DNA of 64,000 nt, taken from the NCBI RefSeq assembly GCF_949987535.1, contig NC_080067.1, positions 44,762,910 through 44,826,909 of the forward strand, in the 5' to 3' direction. Every line of letters begins with the position of its first letter. Position 1 is the stretch's first letter. The stretch comes from Balaenoptera acutorostrata. Its lineage: Eukaryota; Chordata; Mammalia; Artiodactyla; Balaenopteridae. The notes under the pieces are model-generated. The model worked only from the letters and a program-made list of their open reading frames with translations. It ran no database searches and was not told where the DNA came from. This document shows, piece by piece, positions 38,800 to 50,564 of the stretch. The position numbers were made by a program, and so were the translations under genes.

Positions 38800-41150
38800 T
38801 TGATAATTGTGTACTGCTTTGTGACATGTTCTATAACTGCCCTGAATTGTTATTGACATTTTTAACTACTATTTTCCCACATTGTTCTTGCTTCTCCACT
38901 TTATATTTTAAACTCCTTGAGACAAGAGACCATATCTCATTGGTTCTTTGTGCTTTACATAACATGTATTTTACGTGGTGTTTTGTACTTAGTGAGTATT
39001 CCTGGCTCATAGTAACTGTGTAATAAATGTTTATCAAATTTTTGAGTGGAGTTGGCAATCCAGGATAGCAGATGTGGAGTCCAAGGCAATGGTCAGGGCA
39101 AAGGGATTGATCGCTCATAGGGATGGAGATGTATCCCAGCCAAGCTGTTATTAATTATGAGCAGCTGGTGGATGCGACACCATTATAGGATGGTTGCCCC
39201 AGGGTTGTGAGTTTGGGAGGTCACATTCTGTGTCAGCTGAAACACTTTAAACCAATATTTGAAAACACTAGGTTCCTTGAAGTAATTTTCCCCTCTAGTT
39301 GAGGCATTTCTGGTTGACAGACTTCTAGGTTACTGAAGTCCCATATTTTATTTGTTCAGGTTAGTTTTGAAACAGCTTGTTTTGAGTACACCTCTCAAAA
39401 CCTTTTCAAAACCTGAGTACACCTTTTCAAGGTTGTGAAAATTGAACTTATTTAATTGAGATATTTAAATTTGGACATTGAAGTGGATGTGGGATGACTT
39501 TTGCTTTGATGTTAGTGACACTGTTTTTATATGAACTTAAAGAATAAGGAAAAAAAAAAACTCTTTACAGTTATGTTTAATGGTCTTCTTTCAAGACAAC
39601 ATCTGTGATTGTTTATGTTTCAGCATTTTATGGTAAAGTGGAAATTACCTTGTTAAACTGGTTTCTATCTTTCCCCCAAGCAACCCAAACTTTCTGTTTT
39701 GTCAGACTTTAATTTCTCCAAAACATTATTTTCCTGTGTTGAACTTCCAAAGCCTGTTTTTTTTTTTTTTCAGTTCCTCCTAGGCTCTCATATATTTAAT
39801 GGAGTTGACTGAACAGTTAGTTAAGTCCTACCTGATTCCTGACTTCGCTTTGCTCAGCTCGCTGTGAGTTTTAATAAAATGTATTTAATCATGTGTCAGT
39901 GTTTGGGTAATGGAGATTTTCGTGATATATTTTACTTTCTTTTGGTCAAGCAAATGTATTGGTTAATCTATGACATCGGATCACAAGATAGAAGGCATCA
40001 GAATGAACTTTTCTTATTTCTTTCTTGTTAATGGTTCTTGTCTAGACATATGTGTCATTTGGAGAAGGATTAATGGCCACATTAGCATCAACATTAATTG
40101 TAAGCCCAGTCCCCTGAAGAGGTGCCTCTCTACTGAGTATCAGAATAAGCAGTTAAAATTATAAACTCTAACCCACATGGCTTTCTTGGTATTAAAAAAT
40201 ACAAATTTAATCATCTCTTAAATTTGGCACAATTTAAGGATCATGTTTTGTTTCATTTAGTTTTAATTATATTTTAACTTGAGGAATTACGTCCATGAAA
40301 CAAAACTGATTACCAATCATCAATATGCAGTTTTATGCAGTTGACTACACAATCGTCCCAGCACCTCTTCTTTTTGCCTGGAAAGGTGATTCATTTTTTG
40401 TGTTCATAAATAATTTCAATGCTTTAATAATGTTTGGTACTTTCTGATTTTAGGATCTGATTTAAAATAAATCTAATTTATTAAATATTTAGGGTGCTTA
40501 CACAATTGTTTGTGAATCAGGAATTAGTAGTGTATCCATGGAGGAGTAAATCAAGGCACAGAAGGAAACTCTACGGGCTGTTTTAAAGTTAAGAAGAGAT
40601 AGATGCCTTTATAGCTTTCAAAAGTGTTTGAAAATTAAATGTTTGATTTATAAGGGCTGTGTACACACAGGACTCAAATTATTCATGTATCATTTGGAAA
40701 ATGCAAAATGCTTAATGTTCTGACATTATGTAATAATTGTTATTCTAATATATAGTGTCTATTAAATCTTTCTGGGAGTGGGTGAGGGTGGCATTGATAT
40801 ACAGGAGCACATGCTTCGTGTGCTAGTAAATCATTCTTCCGTTGAATTAAGGCCAAGGAGAGAGCAGTGAGTGGAACTTAAAGTGATGTTACAGTATCTG
40901 GTACTGTTCTAATCAAGAAAATATGTAGCAGTGCTAGTGAAAAATGGGTAGAAACACAAAAATCCACTAAGGAGAAAATGCAATCAGAGATTTATCAGTG
41001 ATCTTTTGTGCAAGGTTTCCAGGAATCATGGTCATCTCTCAGGAGAGTTGCTTTTCAGGGTTGATGCCATCTTAATTCTCTCTTTTGTGTTGGTACCCCT
41101 CTGGTGACATGCATTAGAATCACTGCTCTTTGGGGGTGCTTATTCATTAA
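38800..41150. other. Largely unique AT-rich sequence
   Basis: No exon, RNA gene or young element is recognised over 2.3 kb. A T-run at 39,758-39,770 and an A-run at 39,550-39,560 are simple tracts. Confidence 0.45.
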
Positions 41151-41154
41151 TGAG

Positions 41155-41345
41155 CTAGAGTCCACCTGGCTCTATCACTAGCCAGCTGGGTGAACTTGAA
41201 CTGGCTTCACTCTCTAAGCTTCAGTTTCCATAGTAGTCATAGCTTGTAGGATTCATATGAGTAAATGAGATAATTCGTGTCCAGCACCTAGCATTGGGTC
41301 CGGCACACAGCAATCACTTGATACTGTTGCTATTACTGTTTACCT
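41155..41345 (+). repeat. MIR SINE
   Basis: 'GGCTCTATCACTAGCCAGCT', 'GGGTGAACTTGAACTGGCTT', 'AAGCTTCAGTTTCCATAGTA' and 'TAAATGAGATAATTCGTGTC' follow the MIR layout. Confidence 0.8.
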
Positions 41346-42002
41346 TCTGCAGATACCTGCCCACAGTTACTTTGACAAAGATTGAAAGGGTGCATTGTCA
41401 AAGGGACTAGGGAAAGAATTAAGGAAGGACTACGAAATTGGTGACTTTATCCCCATAATGCCAGTGTAGCAAAATGGAACTCTTCAAGTAGGCATGAAGA
41501 TGTAAAAGGTCCAAACCAAATGTGTGTAGGAACTGGTTGGCTAATTTCAGTTCTTCTTTTCAAGTTGTAGAAAGGAGCTCCAGATGTACTTTTTTATGTA
41601 CTCTGGCCTCTTCTGCGGAACTCACTTTCTGCCCTTGGCAATATAGAGCTCAGTACGTGGGGGAAGGGGAAGTGCTCCTTAGCTATAATCAGTCTCTTTT
41701 CTTTTCTGGAAATCAGAAGTCAAGGAAGCGGGCAGTACATCTCAGTTTAGGAAGATGCTATATGAAAGTGTATTGGGGGTGTTGGGGTGAGGAGTAAGAG
41801 GGGACAGATTAGGCTAGATATTCTATGTCAGTATTAGGATGATGAATTCATTAAGTATCTTCAAGAATAAGGAGTATTTACTCTATTACTTACAATATAG
41901 GAGAAAACCCAAAGATGGGAAAAAAATCATGGATCCCTTGTTCTTGAGGATCTTATCACCTAATGGATATAGGGTCTGAGAGGTTCCAGGAGAGAGGCCA
42001 TC

Positions 42003-42018
42003 ACACACACACACACAG
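42003..42018. repeat. Short (CA)n microsatellite
   Basis: An eight-unit CA run. Confidence 0.85.
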
Positions 42019-42206
42019 AGGGAATGACCTACCTATGGATGAGGAAGGTCATGACACTACTCACACCCATCTGAATTTCTTTGTACTTCTTGCCCCTTTG
42101 TCCTTTGGTGCCAGGATTGTTGAAGGCCTGGCATGTTGGTCTAGGCTGGTGCTAGAGGGAGAGAGACCCCAGACTCCAGTGGAGCAAAGGTTACTAGCAG
42201 ATCTCC

Positions 42207-43015
42207 TAAAACAGTGGCTCTCAAACTTTTTATCCTCAGGGCCCATTTCCACTCTTAAAAATTATTGAGGACCTTGAAGAGCTTTTGTTTATGTGTTGGA
42301 TCTGTTGACATTTACCATGTTAGAAATTAAAATTTATTAATTCACTTAAAATAGTGCTAATATATTCATACTTGTTAACATTAATAGCATATTTTAAGCC
42401 AAAATAATTACATTTTTCAAAACAAAATTAGAAGAGTAGCATTGTTTCACTTTTTGTTTCTAAATCTCTTTATTATTTTTAATTTTTTGGCTGTGTTGGG
42501 TCTTCATTGCTGCACGCGGGCTTTCTCTAGTTGCGGCAAGCAGGTGATACTCTTCGTTGCAGTGCGTGGGCTTCTCATTGTGCTGGCTTCTCGTGTTGCG
42601 GAGCACGGGCTCTAGGCGCGCAGGCTTCAGTAGTTGCAGCACGCGGGCTCAGTAGTTGCAGTATGTGGGCCCTAGAGCGCGTGGGCTTCAGTAGTTGTGG
42701 TGCACGGGCTTAGTTTCTCCACAGCATGTGGGATCTTCCCAGACCAGGGCTCGAACCCATGTCCCCTGCATTGGCAGGTGGATTCCTAACCATGCGTCAC
42801 CAGGGAAGTCCCTAAATCTCTTTAATGTCTGGCTTAATAGAACACAACTGGGTTCTCAGATTGGCTTCTGGACTCAGTCCATTGTGATCTCACACATTAA
42901 GTTGGCTCTGGAAAACTCCACCATACACTCATGAGAGGATGTGAGTGCAAAAGGCAAGTAACATCTTAGTATTAACATGAAAATAATTTTGACCTCACAG
43001 ACCCCCCTGTGATGA
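42207..43015 (+). mobile_element. hAT-type DNA transposon fragment interrupted by a CHR SINE
   Basis: The left part has 'AGTGGCTCTCAAACTTTTTA' and 'GAGCTTTTGTTTATGTGTTG'. The right part has 'TCTTTAATGTCTGGCTTAAT', 'GGAAAACTCCACCATACACT' and 'GACCTCACAGACCCCCCTGT'. This is the order known for a Charlie/hAT-related mammalian element. The join 'AAATCTCTTTAATGTCTGGC' is disrupted by the SINE, which supports a nested insertion. Confidence 0.65.
42473..42811 (-). mobile_element. CHR-family tRNA-derived SINE, minus strand
   Basis: In reverse orientation the head ends at 42,811 (GGACTTCCCTGGTGACGC). The tRNA-like B-box region 'CATGGGTTCGAGCCCTGGT' lies at about 42,747-42,765. The body reaches 'GAAGACCCAACACAGCC' at about 42,490-42,506. 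The TSD CTAAATCTCTTTA flanks it at 42,460-42,472 and 42,812-42,824. CHR SINEs are transcribed by RNA polymerase III and mobilised by L1-type machinery. The family is diagnostic for cetaceans, hippos and ruminants. Confidence 0.93.
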
Positions 43016-43109
43016 AGCCTGGAAAGACACTCCTTTAGCTAATTTCAAAGGAGGGAAGAAGGGGGGTTATTACCTCATAGTTTGGAAACCTTCAGGAAAT
43101 TGGCAGCCA

Positions 43110-43325
43110 GTGTCAGGGCTTGGAAGTAGGGCCGTGGCTCTAGAATCACAGCCCTGATTCTGCCACTTATTTACTAGCTGTGTGACTTTGGAGTTATTTA
43201 ACCTCTTATGCCTTTAAAATGGAGCTCCTGAAAGGACCTGGCTGTAATGGCTGTTGTGAGTCTTAGTGAGATAATGTAGTTAAAGTGTTTAGCTGATAGT
43301 AAATGCTCAACATTAGCTTTGTTTC
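43110..43325 (+). repeat. MIR SINE
   Basis: 'GATTCTGCCACTTATTTACT', 'AGCTGTGTGACTTTGGAGTT' and 'GTAAATGCTCAACATTAGCT' form a readable MIR. Confidence 0.85.
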
Positions 43326-43540
43326 TTCGGTGTTTATCACCATTAAGGTGACAGTCCATTATGAACCTGTTTCCACATGTACCAAATGAGGCTGTTCAGG
43401 ATGGTCCTGAAATGAAGATCTCACCCGGCTCTAACATTCTCTGATTTTGCTCTGAAGCCTTCCTTTCCCACATTAGAGGTGGGAACTAGCGGGGAGGTAT
43501 ATACAATTCTAGTGGTAAGAAAAGCACTTATTTTTCTGTT

Positions 43541-43845
43541 TTTTTTTTCAATTTTTTAAAATTTATTTATTTTTGTTTTTTTGGCTGTGTTGGGTCTTCG
43601 TTTCTGTGCGAGTGCTTTCCCCAGTTGCGGCAAGCAGGGGCCACTCTTCATCATGGTGCGCAGGCCTCTCACTGTCACGGCCTCTCTTGTTGTGGAGCAC
43701 AAGCTCCAGACGCGCAGGCTCAGCAGTTATGGCTCACGGGCTTAGTTGCTCCGTGGCATGTGGGATCTTCCCAGACCAGGGCTCGAACCCGTGTCCCCTA
43801 CATCGGCAGGCAGATTCTCAACCACTGTGCCACCAGGGAAGCCCC
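43541..43845 (-). mobile_element. CHR-family tRNA-derived SINE, minus strand
   Basis: It follows the same layout as the copy at 42.5 kb and has a clear head at 43,845 (GGGGCTTCCCTGGTGGCAC in reverse). The B-box region 'GGGTTCGAGCCC' lies at about 43,780-43,791. The TSD TTTTTCTGTT is at 43,531-43,540 and 43,846-43,855. The 96- and 81-codon plus-strand frames are shadows. Confidence 0.93.
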
Positions 43846-43859
43846 TTTTTCTGTTGTTT

Positions 43860-45950
43860 TTGATAATTAACCACCCTTCCCTCTACCCCTCTCCTGCTTA
43901 TAAATCTACTAAAAACTTTCAAGGGCATTAAGAATAAAACTTGGTGAAAAAAATTGTTGTTTTCTTGGGAAAAATTAAATTTAGCTCTTTCATTTGGAGC
44001 CAATATAGATAACAGAGCAAAGAGAAATTTAAAAATTTGTTTCCAGGTCCCATGGTGGTCTCAGGTCAAAGTCATAATAGGGTTTATCTCATGTCTAAAT
44101 TTAATTGAAGGGTAAATGAAACGATACTGAGAGATTTTGCTGACTCCTCAGTTTACAAAAATACACAGAGTAGGTAATGGACTTTTAATGGAAGAGGAAA
44201 GTAAGGAGTCTGGATTCATGGAATGGGGCAGAGGAGAGAAAATGGGTGAAAAAGCATTTTGAAAAGGCAAACATTAGACCTGCAGTTTGATTGAGGACCC
44301 AGATCAAAAGAAATCAATACAAATGCTTTGGTTTATTTTTTTTTCCCTCCATTTTCACTTAAGTACTAGTCTCTAATACAGTTAAACGCAGGAGCAAACA
44401 TTAGAAAGGAGATAAGATGAATGGTCTCAGAAGTAATAGGAAGTACAGTACATGTTGTATGCTGCTTAGTTTAAGTTTACCGGAGCCTTGCTACAGAGCC
44501 CTGAGGGAAGGCATGAAGATTTGCATATGAGGACTTCATTAAAGGGGGATTCTTAGAGGATATCTTGAGAACATCACAGCTAAAACACTCTTGCTTGATG
44601 TGGGCTTGCAAGGACCTTACAATAGCAAGGCTTGACTTTGGTGTGAAAATGTGCTAGAATTCAAATCACAGAAACTTGTGTTGATAGCAAGAAATAATAT
44701 AACGATTGGCAGACATTATGGAATAATGCTAAAATTTTATACTTAGAGGTAACTGTTAGGATAGCAGCTTCAGAGTTTATAGATAGAATTGTTTACCTGA
44801 TATGATATGATATTGGTAATTTTGATACTACTGACGTTACTAGAGTGATGCTTAATGTCGACTTTTCTATCGAAAGCCATTTGATACGATAATGGAAAGC
44901 ATGGGTCTTGTAGGGTGAGAAACGAGCTCACGTTGAACCAGCAAACTACTTCTGACAAAGACAGATGTGTTTGTGCTCAAGGGAAGAGAATAACAGCTAT
45001 AATCAGAAAGATTGGGAACTCTTTTACTTGTGGTAATCACTGGAAAAATGAATGATATTTTTCATCTTTTTCAAAAATATGTAGATCAGAAGGAGCTGAA
45101 TCTGGTTTGTTGCCATTTGCGACCTAAAAAAATTATCTCTTGACCTTATCCCATATGGAACTAGAAGTCATCACTTGCAATTTGTTTCATCATCAAAGCT
45201 GTTATCTGCCTGAGTCTCTCATCTATCTCAGAAAGTATATGGAAAAAAACCCTCACATGGCAGAGGGGCACACAAGCACCCCATGGGTCCTTCTTTTTGT
45301 GCTGAGCAAATATGTTCCCGATTCTGGCCCCAGAGAGTTCTCCTGAACTGGAGACACTAAAGCTCTGGCTTATGCTTCCAGAGATCTGGGACATGGTTCT
45401 GTGGTTACCTGGTGCTATGGCAGGTATGTGCCCTGATAACTGTGTCTGGGATCAGGCATCCAGGCTGGTGTCCATTAAAATGGAAAGGAGGGATGAATGG
45501 TGAGAGAAGCAGGAAAGACTTTTCCCTCTGAAGGACTGAGTGAGTTGATCTGTGTGGCAGACAGACTTCTGTTGATGCTATTGGAAGATGCCTAGCATTT
45601 TCTGGGTAAATAGTAGGTGCTCAAGTAACAGTTTGATTGAAGTCCTCAGATGGTACAACAGAGGAGGACACACCCATGTAATATGTTCCTCTGATGATTA
45701 ATTCAGAGAAAAGGCTGCAAACTGGTTTCTTTTCTCTGTTTACACACTAGACAATCTGCTTTGGAAAGAAAATGATGGCATTTAAATTCCAGTACTGTCT
45801 GTCCTTTGCAATAACTGGCACTTTAGCAAAACTCTGCTGAAATAGGAAGGATTGTAAGAATGTTTACCTCCTTGAAACTGGTGGAGAGAATTGAGAGAGG
45901 AGGGTTTCCGGTATTGACTTCAGCATGGATTTGTGAAAGTAGCTTAACTT
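43860..45950. other. Largely unique sequence, no gene recognised
   Basis: No recognised element or exon. The 77-codon minus-strand frame at 45,161-45,394 and the plus-strand frames nearby have no recognisable domain. Confidence 0.4.
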
Positions 45951-45954
45951 CTCT

Positions 45955-46425
45955 GTCCTCACTTTTCATCTTTCAGAAATGAGATGCTTCCTTTTGGGAG
46001 ACATTGCTAATGCTCACCCATATCTAGTTCTTTTCACCTTTTGGGTATGTAAGAGGTTTGCACTTTCCAACCCATTTTACAGTTTGGTGGGACCATGAGA
46101 CCAGTATTGGCCAATGATTTATAGGCAGAAGTAATGTGTGTCATTTCCCTAGGAGAGCATTTCATTTCTAGTGGGAGACCTCCAGCTTTGTCTTGTTCAT
46201 GCTGCTGCAACCAGGAATGTTCCAGATGGTGGAGCCTCCATCAGCCTGGGTACCAGTGAGAAGATACGGAGCAGAGCTCTCTTCCCACCTTCACCTGTAT
46301 CAACATCAATGCATGCTGGACATATAATGTGAACAAAGAAGAAAGTTTTGTTTCAAGTCTCTTGGATATGAAGGCCAGTAGTCACCACAGCATAACTTAG
46401 TTTATTCTGACTGATACATGCCTAT
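45955..46425 (+). repeat. Old interspersed repeat related to 1.1 kb
   Basis: 'GACCAGTATTGGCCAATGAT', 'GGCAGAAGTAATGTGTGTCA', 'GGTGGAGCCTCCATCAGCCT' and an ending 'TTATTCTGACTGATACATGC' give the same order of motif types as the copy at 1,140-1,640. The family is not named. Confidence 0.5.
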
Positions 46426-46479
46426 TGCTTGATTCTTTAACTTGAGGATTATTTCATTAGTTTTTATTCCTTTTTCAAT

Positions 46480-46700
46480 ACACAGGCATCTGGTTCTCAG
46501 GCTTTAGAGTACATCAGAATCATATCCTGCTGGTTCAATTTGAAGATTTCTGGGCTTTATTTCCTCAGTATATCTGGTGAGAGTTCCAGGAATCTCCTTT
46601 TTAAAAACAAAAACAAAAACAAAAAACCAGGGTTTTTACATGATTCTGATTCAGGAGGGAAGACCACACTTCAAGAAATGTAGTAAATCTGTACCATGCT
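46480..46700 (+). repeat. Probable MER5-like remnant with A-rich tract
   Basis: 'GGTTCTCAGGCTTTAGAGTA', 'CATCAGAATCATATCCTGCT' and 'GATTCTGATTCAGGAGG' are MER5-like, with an AAAACAAAAACA tract at 46,601-46,626. Confidence 0.4.
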
Positions 46701-46704
46701 ATAA

Positions 46705-47980
46705 AGATTCTGGCTATTATTTCTCAAGTTCTCCTAGACAGACATGTTCAGATATTAGTAAAAGGCTAAAGGCATTTAGGGCAGCAGTAAGTGTAATGAA
46801 TATCAAATTCACCAGCTCTGTTTCAAGGCTGCATGAAACAGAGATAAAGTGAAGACACGGAAGTGGTGATTAATAGACCTGACCACTTTCTAGATGAGAA
46901 TTCTAAAGATTATAAATCATTTGGAAATTGAAGAGATGACCTGGAAAACAAATCAGAATTAAGAAATATCAAGGCAGAAATGGATTTGAAGAAGTAAAAG
47001 TAGAAAGCATTGAGACATTTCCCTCACAGTTGATTTGGGAGGGAGGTGGAGAGCAGGAGCCACGGAGACATTAGAGCAGGGGGAGGAGGAAGCTGGGTTT
47101 AACTCCACTTGTGGGCTTTGTTCTAGACCTAGATCTCTCAGTTTGACTCAACATCTTGATATAGTACAGCCATTTACAAAGATTATGGTTTTCTATGGAT
47201 CCAAAGGAGGTGTTCTTTGACCCTCTAGAGGTGGGTTTTACTGAGTTCACAGAAGGAACTTGCTCCTCTAAAGTTTGAAATAAAAGACTTTTTGTTAAGA
47301 TAATGATTTTATTCCTTTCATCCACCCCCAGCTATCTATCATTTCTCATAGTACTGGAGAGACTATAGACCTGTGTGCTATAGCATTGCACCAATTCCAT
47401 AGAATCATTTAGGGATCCTTCCTCTTGTAGTTTATCATGGGTGATGGGATGACTACTCACAAATAGTAAAAGTAGCAGTGGAGACAGAGCAGACTGCAGC
47501 ATGGTGTCTCCAGGCAGTGTGGTCTTTCTGAACCTGTGGGGTCTACTTGCTCCAGAAATACGTCTAGAGAAGAAAAAACTTCCCAAAGCAGAATCATCCA
47601 TTAGCAATGGAGAGGGGCTTATCAGGGTTTGGGTAGAAAGAAGCAGGGATAGCACCCACCTAGGACATTAAATCAAGGAGACAGCCTAGCGAAAATGGAG
47701 GTGGTTCTGCCTGCTGATATTTGAGGTGTCCTGAAGTCACGGTCTTATACATTGAGCCCCTCATCTTCCCCATCCCCTGTTATCTTCAGGGAAAATCACA
47801 TGGGGTCCACTTGTCCCCACCATATCGATATGCTGCTCAGTGTGTCCTTGAGTGATTCCTTTTCCCATACAAGGTTTGCTGTTCCTTGTAAACAAATGTT
47901 ATTTGTATAAACATTTGAGAAGAGGGAGTAGAAGTAGTAGGCATCAAAATTTGCTTGGGTTCTATACTGAGTGTTGGCCT
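46705..47980. other. No recognised gene or repeat
   Basis: I see nothing that I can name. The 107- and 112-codon minus-strand frames have no recognisable domain. Confidence 0.35.
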
Positions 47981-48014
47981 GGGTCCTTCACTCTGCACCC
48001 TCACCTCTACCATG

Positions 48015-48545
48015 AAGGGGTTCAGAGTATAACATGCCAAAATATACCACTTTGTCATAGGATTATTTTGAGCTGAAGGCAATTGATTAAAAGCTCTCTG
48101 CCTTCCCCCTATCTGCTTGAGAGTAGAATATAAATTTCCCTTATGAAGGTGTCTCCCCCCACCACCATTCCTCATACCAGGAAGGGAATAACAACCTTAT
48201 CACTGGAGATGGATGACAGCAAAAAAGAGTCTATACAAACAAACCTTACTAAATAGTCCTTATCTTCTATCAGTTTCCCCATATATTTGCCTTCCCATAA
48301 TTTGCTGCCCCTAGAGGCTCAAAGTCCTCTTCTTGTCACTTCTCTAAAAAATTATTGTTCTTTGCTAAGCTGCTATTTGGGCAAGTTCTAACCATCCCTT
48401 TGAATTACTCATCACTGAGTGCTCCTGTGTGTATGCACGATGCACATGTTAATAAATTTCTGTTCCTTTTTCTTTTGTTAATCTGTCTTTTGTCAGTCTA
48501 ACACACAGGGCCCCAGCCTGAGAATCTAAGATGGGTAGAGGAAAT
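48015..48545 (+). repeat. Probable ERVL-class LTR (old)
   Basis: The motif series 'GATTATTTTGAGCTGAAGGC', 'TTTGCTAAGCTGCTATTTGG', 'AATAAATTTCTGTTCC', 'CTTTTGTCAGTCTAACACAC' and 'AGGGCCCCAGCCTGAGAATC' matches an old LTR type with its polyadenylation signal AATAAA at 48,451-48,456. No internal retroviral genes adjoin it. The family is inferred and the boundaries are approximate. Confidence 0.5.
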
Positions 48546-48549
48546 ATAT

Positions 48550-49634
48550 ATTTTTCCTCCCCTATAATGCCATATCCTCTTTTTTCATGCCATAATTTTA
48601 ATGATTTTTAACTCATGTAATCTAGAAGGAAAAATTTTGTTGAAAGAGAGAGAAAGCCAAATCGAACTAGTTTATGCAGAAAAAAAAAGTGAATGTGAGT
48701 GCACACGTATGTTGTGCATGCATGCGTGTCTGTGTTATATACCTGAATAGTCCAGGGGTATTTGTGTTCAGTATGTCTGGATCTATGTACTCAAATGATG
48801 TTGCCAGGAATCTGACTGTGCTTTCCTCAGTCCTGCTTTCTCTTGGGTTGTTTTTATTCTCAATCAGATTCTCCTTAAGAGTTAGCAAATATTCTCATGA
48901 CTTGCTTTTCTAGATTAGTGAAATCAATGGAAGGAGAGTACTGATTTCTCTGGAATTCCAGCGTAAGTTCTAGGGCTGACATCTGTTGGCTGTGACTGGC
49001 TTGTCTTGAGTCACATCCCATCCATGAACCAGTTACTGTGCGTGTTCAGGTGGACTCTGCTAATTGGCCAGGCCTTGACTACATTCCCACCTGAACCATA
49101 TGAAAGAGACAAGGGGAAGGAGTGGTTCCCCAAAGAAAAAATCCGAATAGTCTTACCAGAGAGCGCAGAAATAGCCGCTGGAAGCCAAAACTCAGAAAAC
49201 TGTCCACAGCAGAAGGTATATTGATATCTCCTGGCTAACAGTGAAATTTGAAGTTTTTAGGTTCTAATAAGCAGGTGAGAGAGTGAGACTTGGGTTTACT
49301 TCTTTCTCATTCACTTTATCAACCAGTCAGTTTATGAGAAGATAAAATCTAGTTTTCAGGAGTAACATTCTTTGTTTGACCTGTTTTAGGAGACAAGAGG
49401 GAATTTGCATAATAGGATTAATGTTGCTTCTTATTAGTGCCACATAGTCTAAAGCTCTTCAGGATTCCTATTATAAACTTCCATTTTACTCTAATATGCA
49501 AACTTGCCATTTTTGTCAATGAGAGGTATATTGTCATATGCACAGCTCAACACATATATCATTTTATATTTGGTGCAAGACTCTTTACTGCTTTTTATAA
49601 TGAAAGTCACTGGTTGTTCTTAGAGGTGTAAAGC
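48550..49634. other. No recognised gene
   Basis: The block at 48,975-49,225 ('CATGAACCAGTTACTGTG', 'AATTGGCCAGGCCTTGACTA', 'CCACCTGAACCATATG') looks like an old dispersed repeat of unassigned family. The rest is unrecognised. Confidence 0.35.
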
Positions 49635-49648
49635 AAAGTTTACCTTGA

Positions 49649-50260
49649 ATACATGTACCACAATGTTCATTGCAGCACTATTTACAATAGCCAGGACATG
49701 GAAGCAACCTAAGTGTCCATTGACAGATGAATGGATAAAGATATGGCACATATATACAGTGGAATATCAGCCATAAAAAGGAACGGAATTGAGTGATTTG
49801 CAATGAGGTAGATGGACCTAGAGTCTGTCATACAGAGTGAAGTAAGTCAGAAAAAGAAAAACAAATACTGTATGCTAACACATACATATGGAATCTAAAA
49901 AAACGGTACTGATGAACTTAGTTGCAGGGCAGGAATAAAGAAGCAGATGTAGAGAACGGACTTGAGGACATGGGTTATGGGGAGAGGGGAAGCTGGGACG
50001 AAGTGAGAGAGTGGCATGGACATATATGCACTACCAAATGTAAAATAGCTAGCTAGTGGGAAGCAGCCGTATAGCACAGGGAGATCAGCTCGGTGCTTTG
50101 TGACCACCTAGAGGGGTGGGATATGGAGGGTGGGAGGGAGGCTCATCAGGGAGGGGATATGGGGATATATGTATACATATGGCTGATTCACTTTGTTGTG
50201 CAACAGAAACTAACACAACATTGTAAAGCAATTATACTCCAATAAAGATGAAAAAAAAAA
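49649..50260 (+). mobile_element. 5'-truncated L1 tail, plus strand
   Basis: It contains the end of ORF2 ('TTCATTGCAGCACTATTTAC', 'GGAAGCAACCTAAGTGTCC') and the short-type 3' UTR, ending 'CTCCAATAAAGATG' and ten A. The flanking direct repeats are AAAGTTTACCTTGA (49,635-49,648) and AAAGTTCACCTTGA (50,258-50,271), which differ at one position. The copy is about 0.6 kb. Confidence 0.93.
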
Positions 50261-50344
50261 GTTCACCTTGATATTGATGAAATTTCACTGGAAATAACTG
50301 CAGAGAGGTTTTCTGTGTTAGAATTCTTTACTTTCTTAAGTTCA

Positions 50345-50560
50345 GTATTAAGAAGATGGGCTTTGGTGAAACCCCAGCCATCCACTGAATGAGCAGGGTG
50401 ACCTTGGGCAAGTTACTCAGCCTCGTCTGTAAAATGGGATAATCAGAGAACCTCTCTCTTAATGTGGTGTGAGGATTAAGTGAATGCAGGTAAAGACCTT
50501 AGAACAGTGTCTGGCACGTTGTTGGGATTTGATAGATGTTACCTATTCTAACCTTTTAGA
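50345..50560 (+). repeat. MIR SINE
   Basis: 'GTGACCTTGGGCAAGTTACT', 'CTGTAAAATGGGATAATCAG' and 'AGAACAGTGTCTGGCACGTT' form a clear MIR. Confidence 0.85.
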
Positions 50561-50564
50561 TACA

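Noticed and set aside
42531..42713. Cys-rich 60-codon frame at the CHR SINE
   Set aside because: It is a translation of the tRNA-derived SINE in reverse. Similar frames occur at the other CHR copies.
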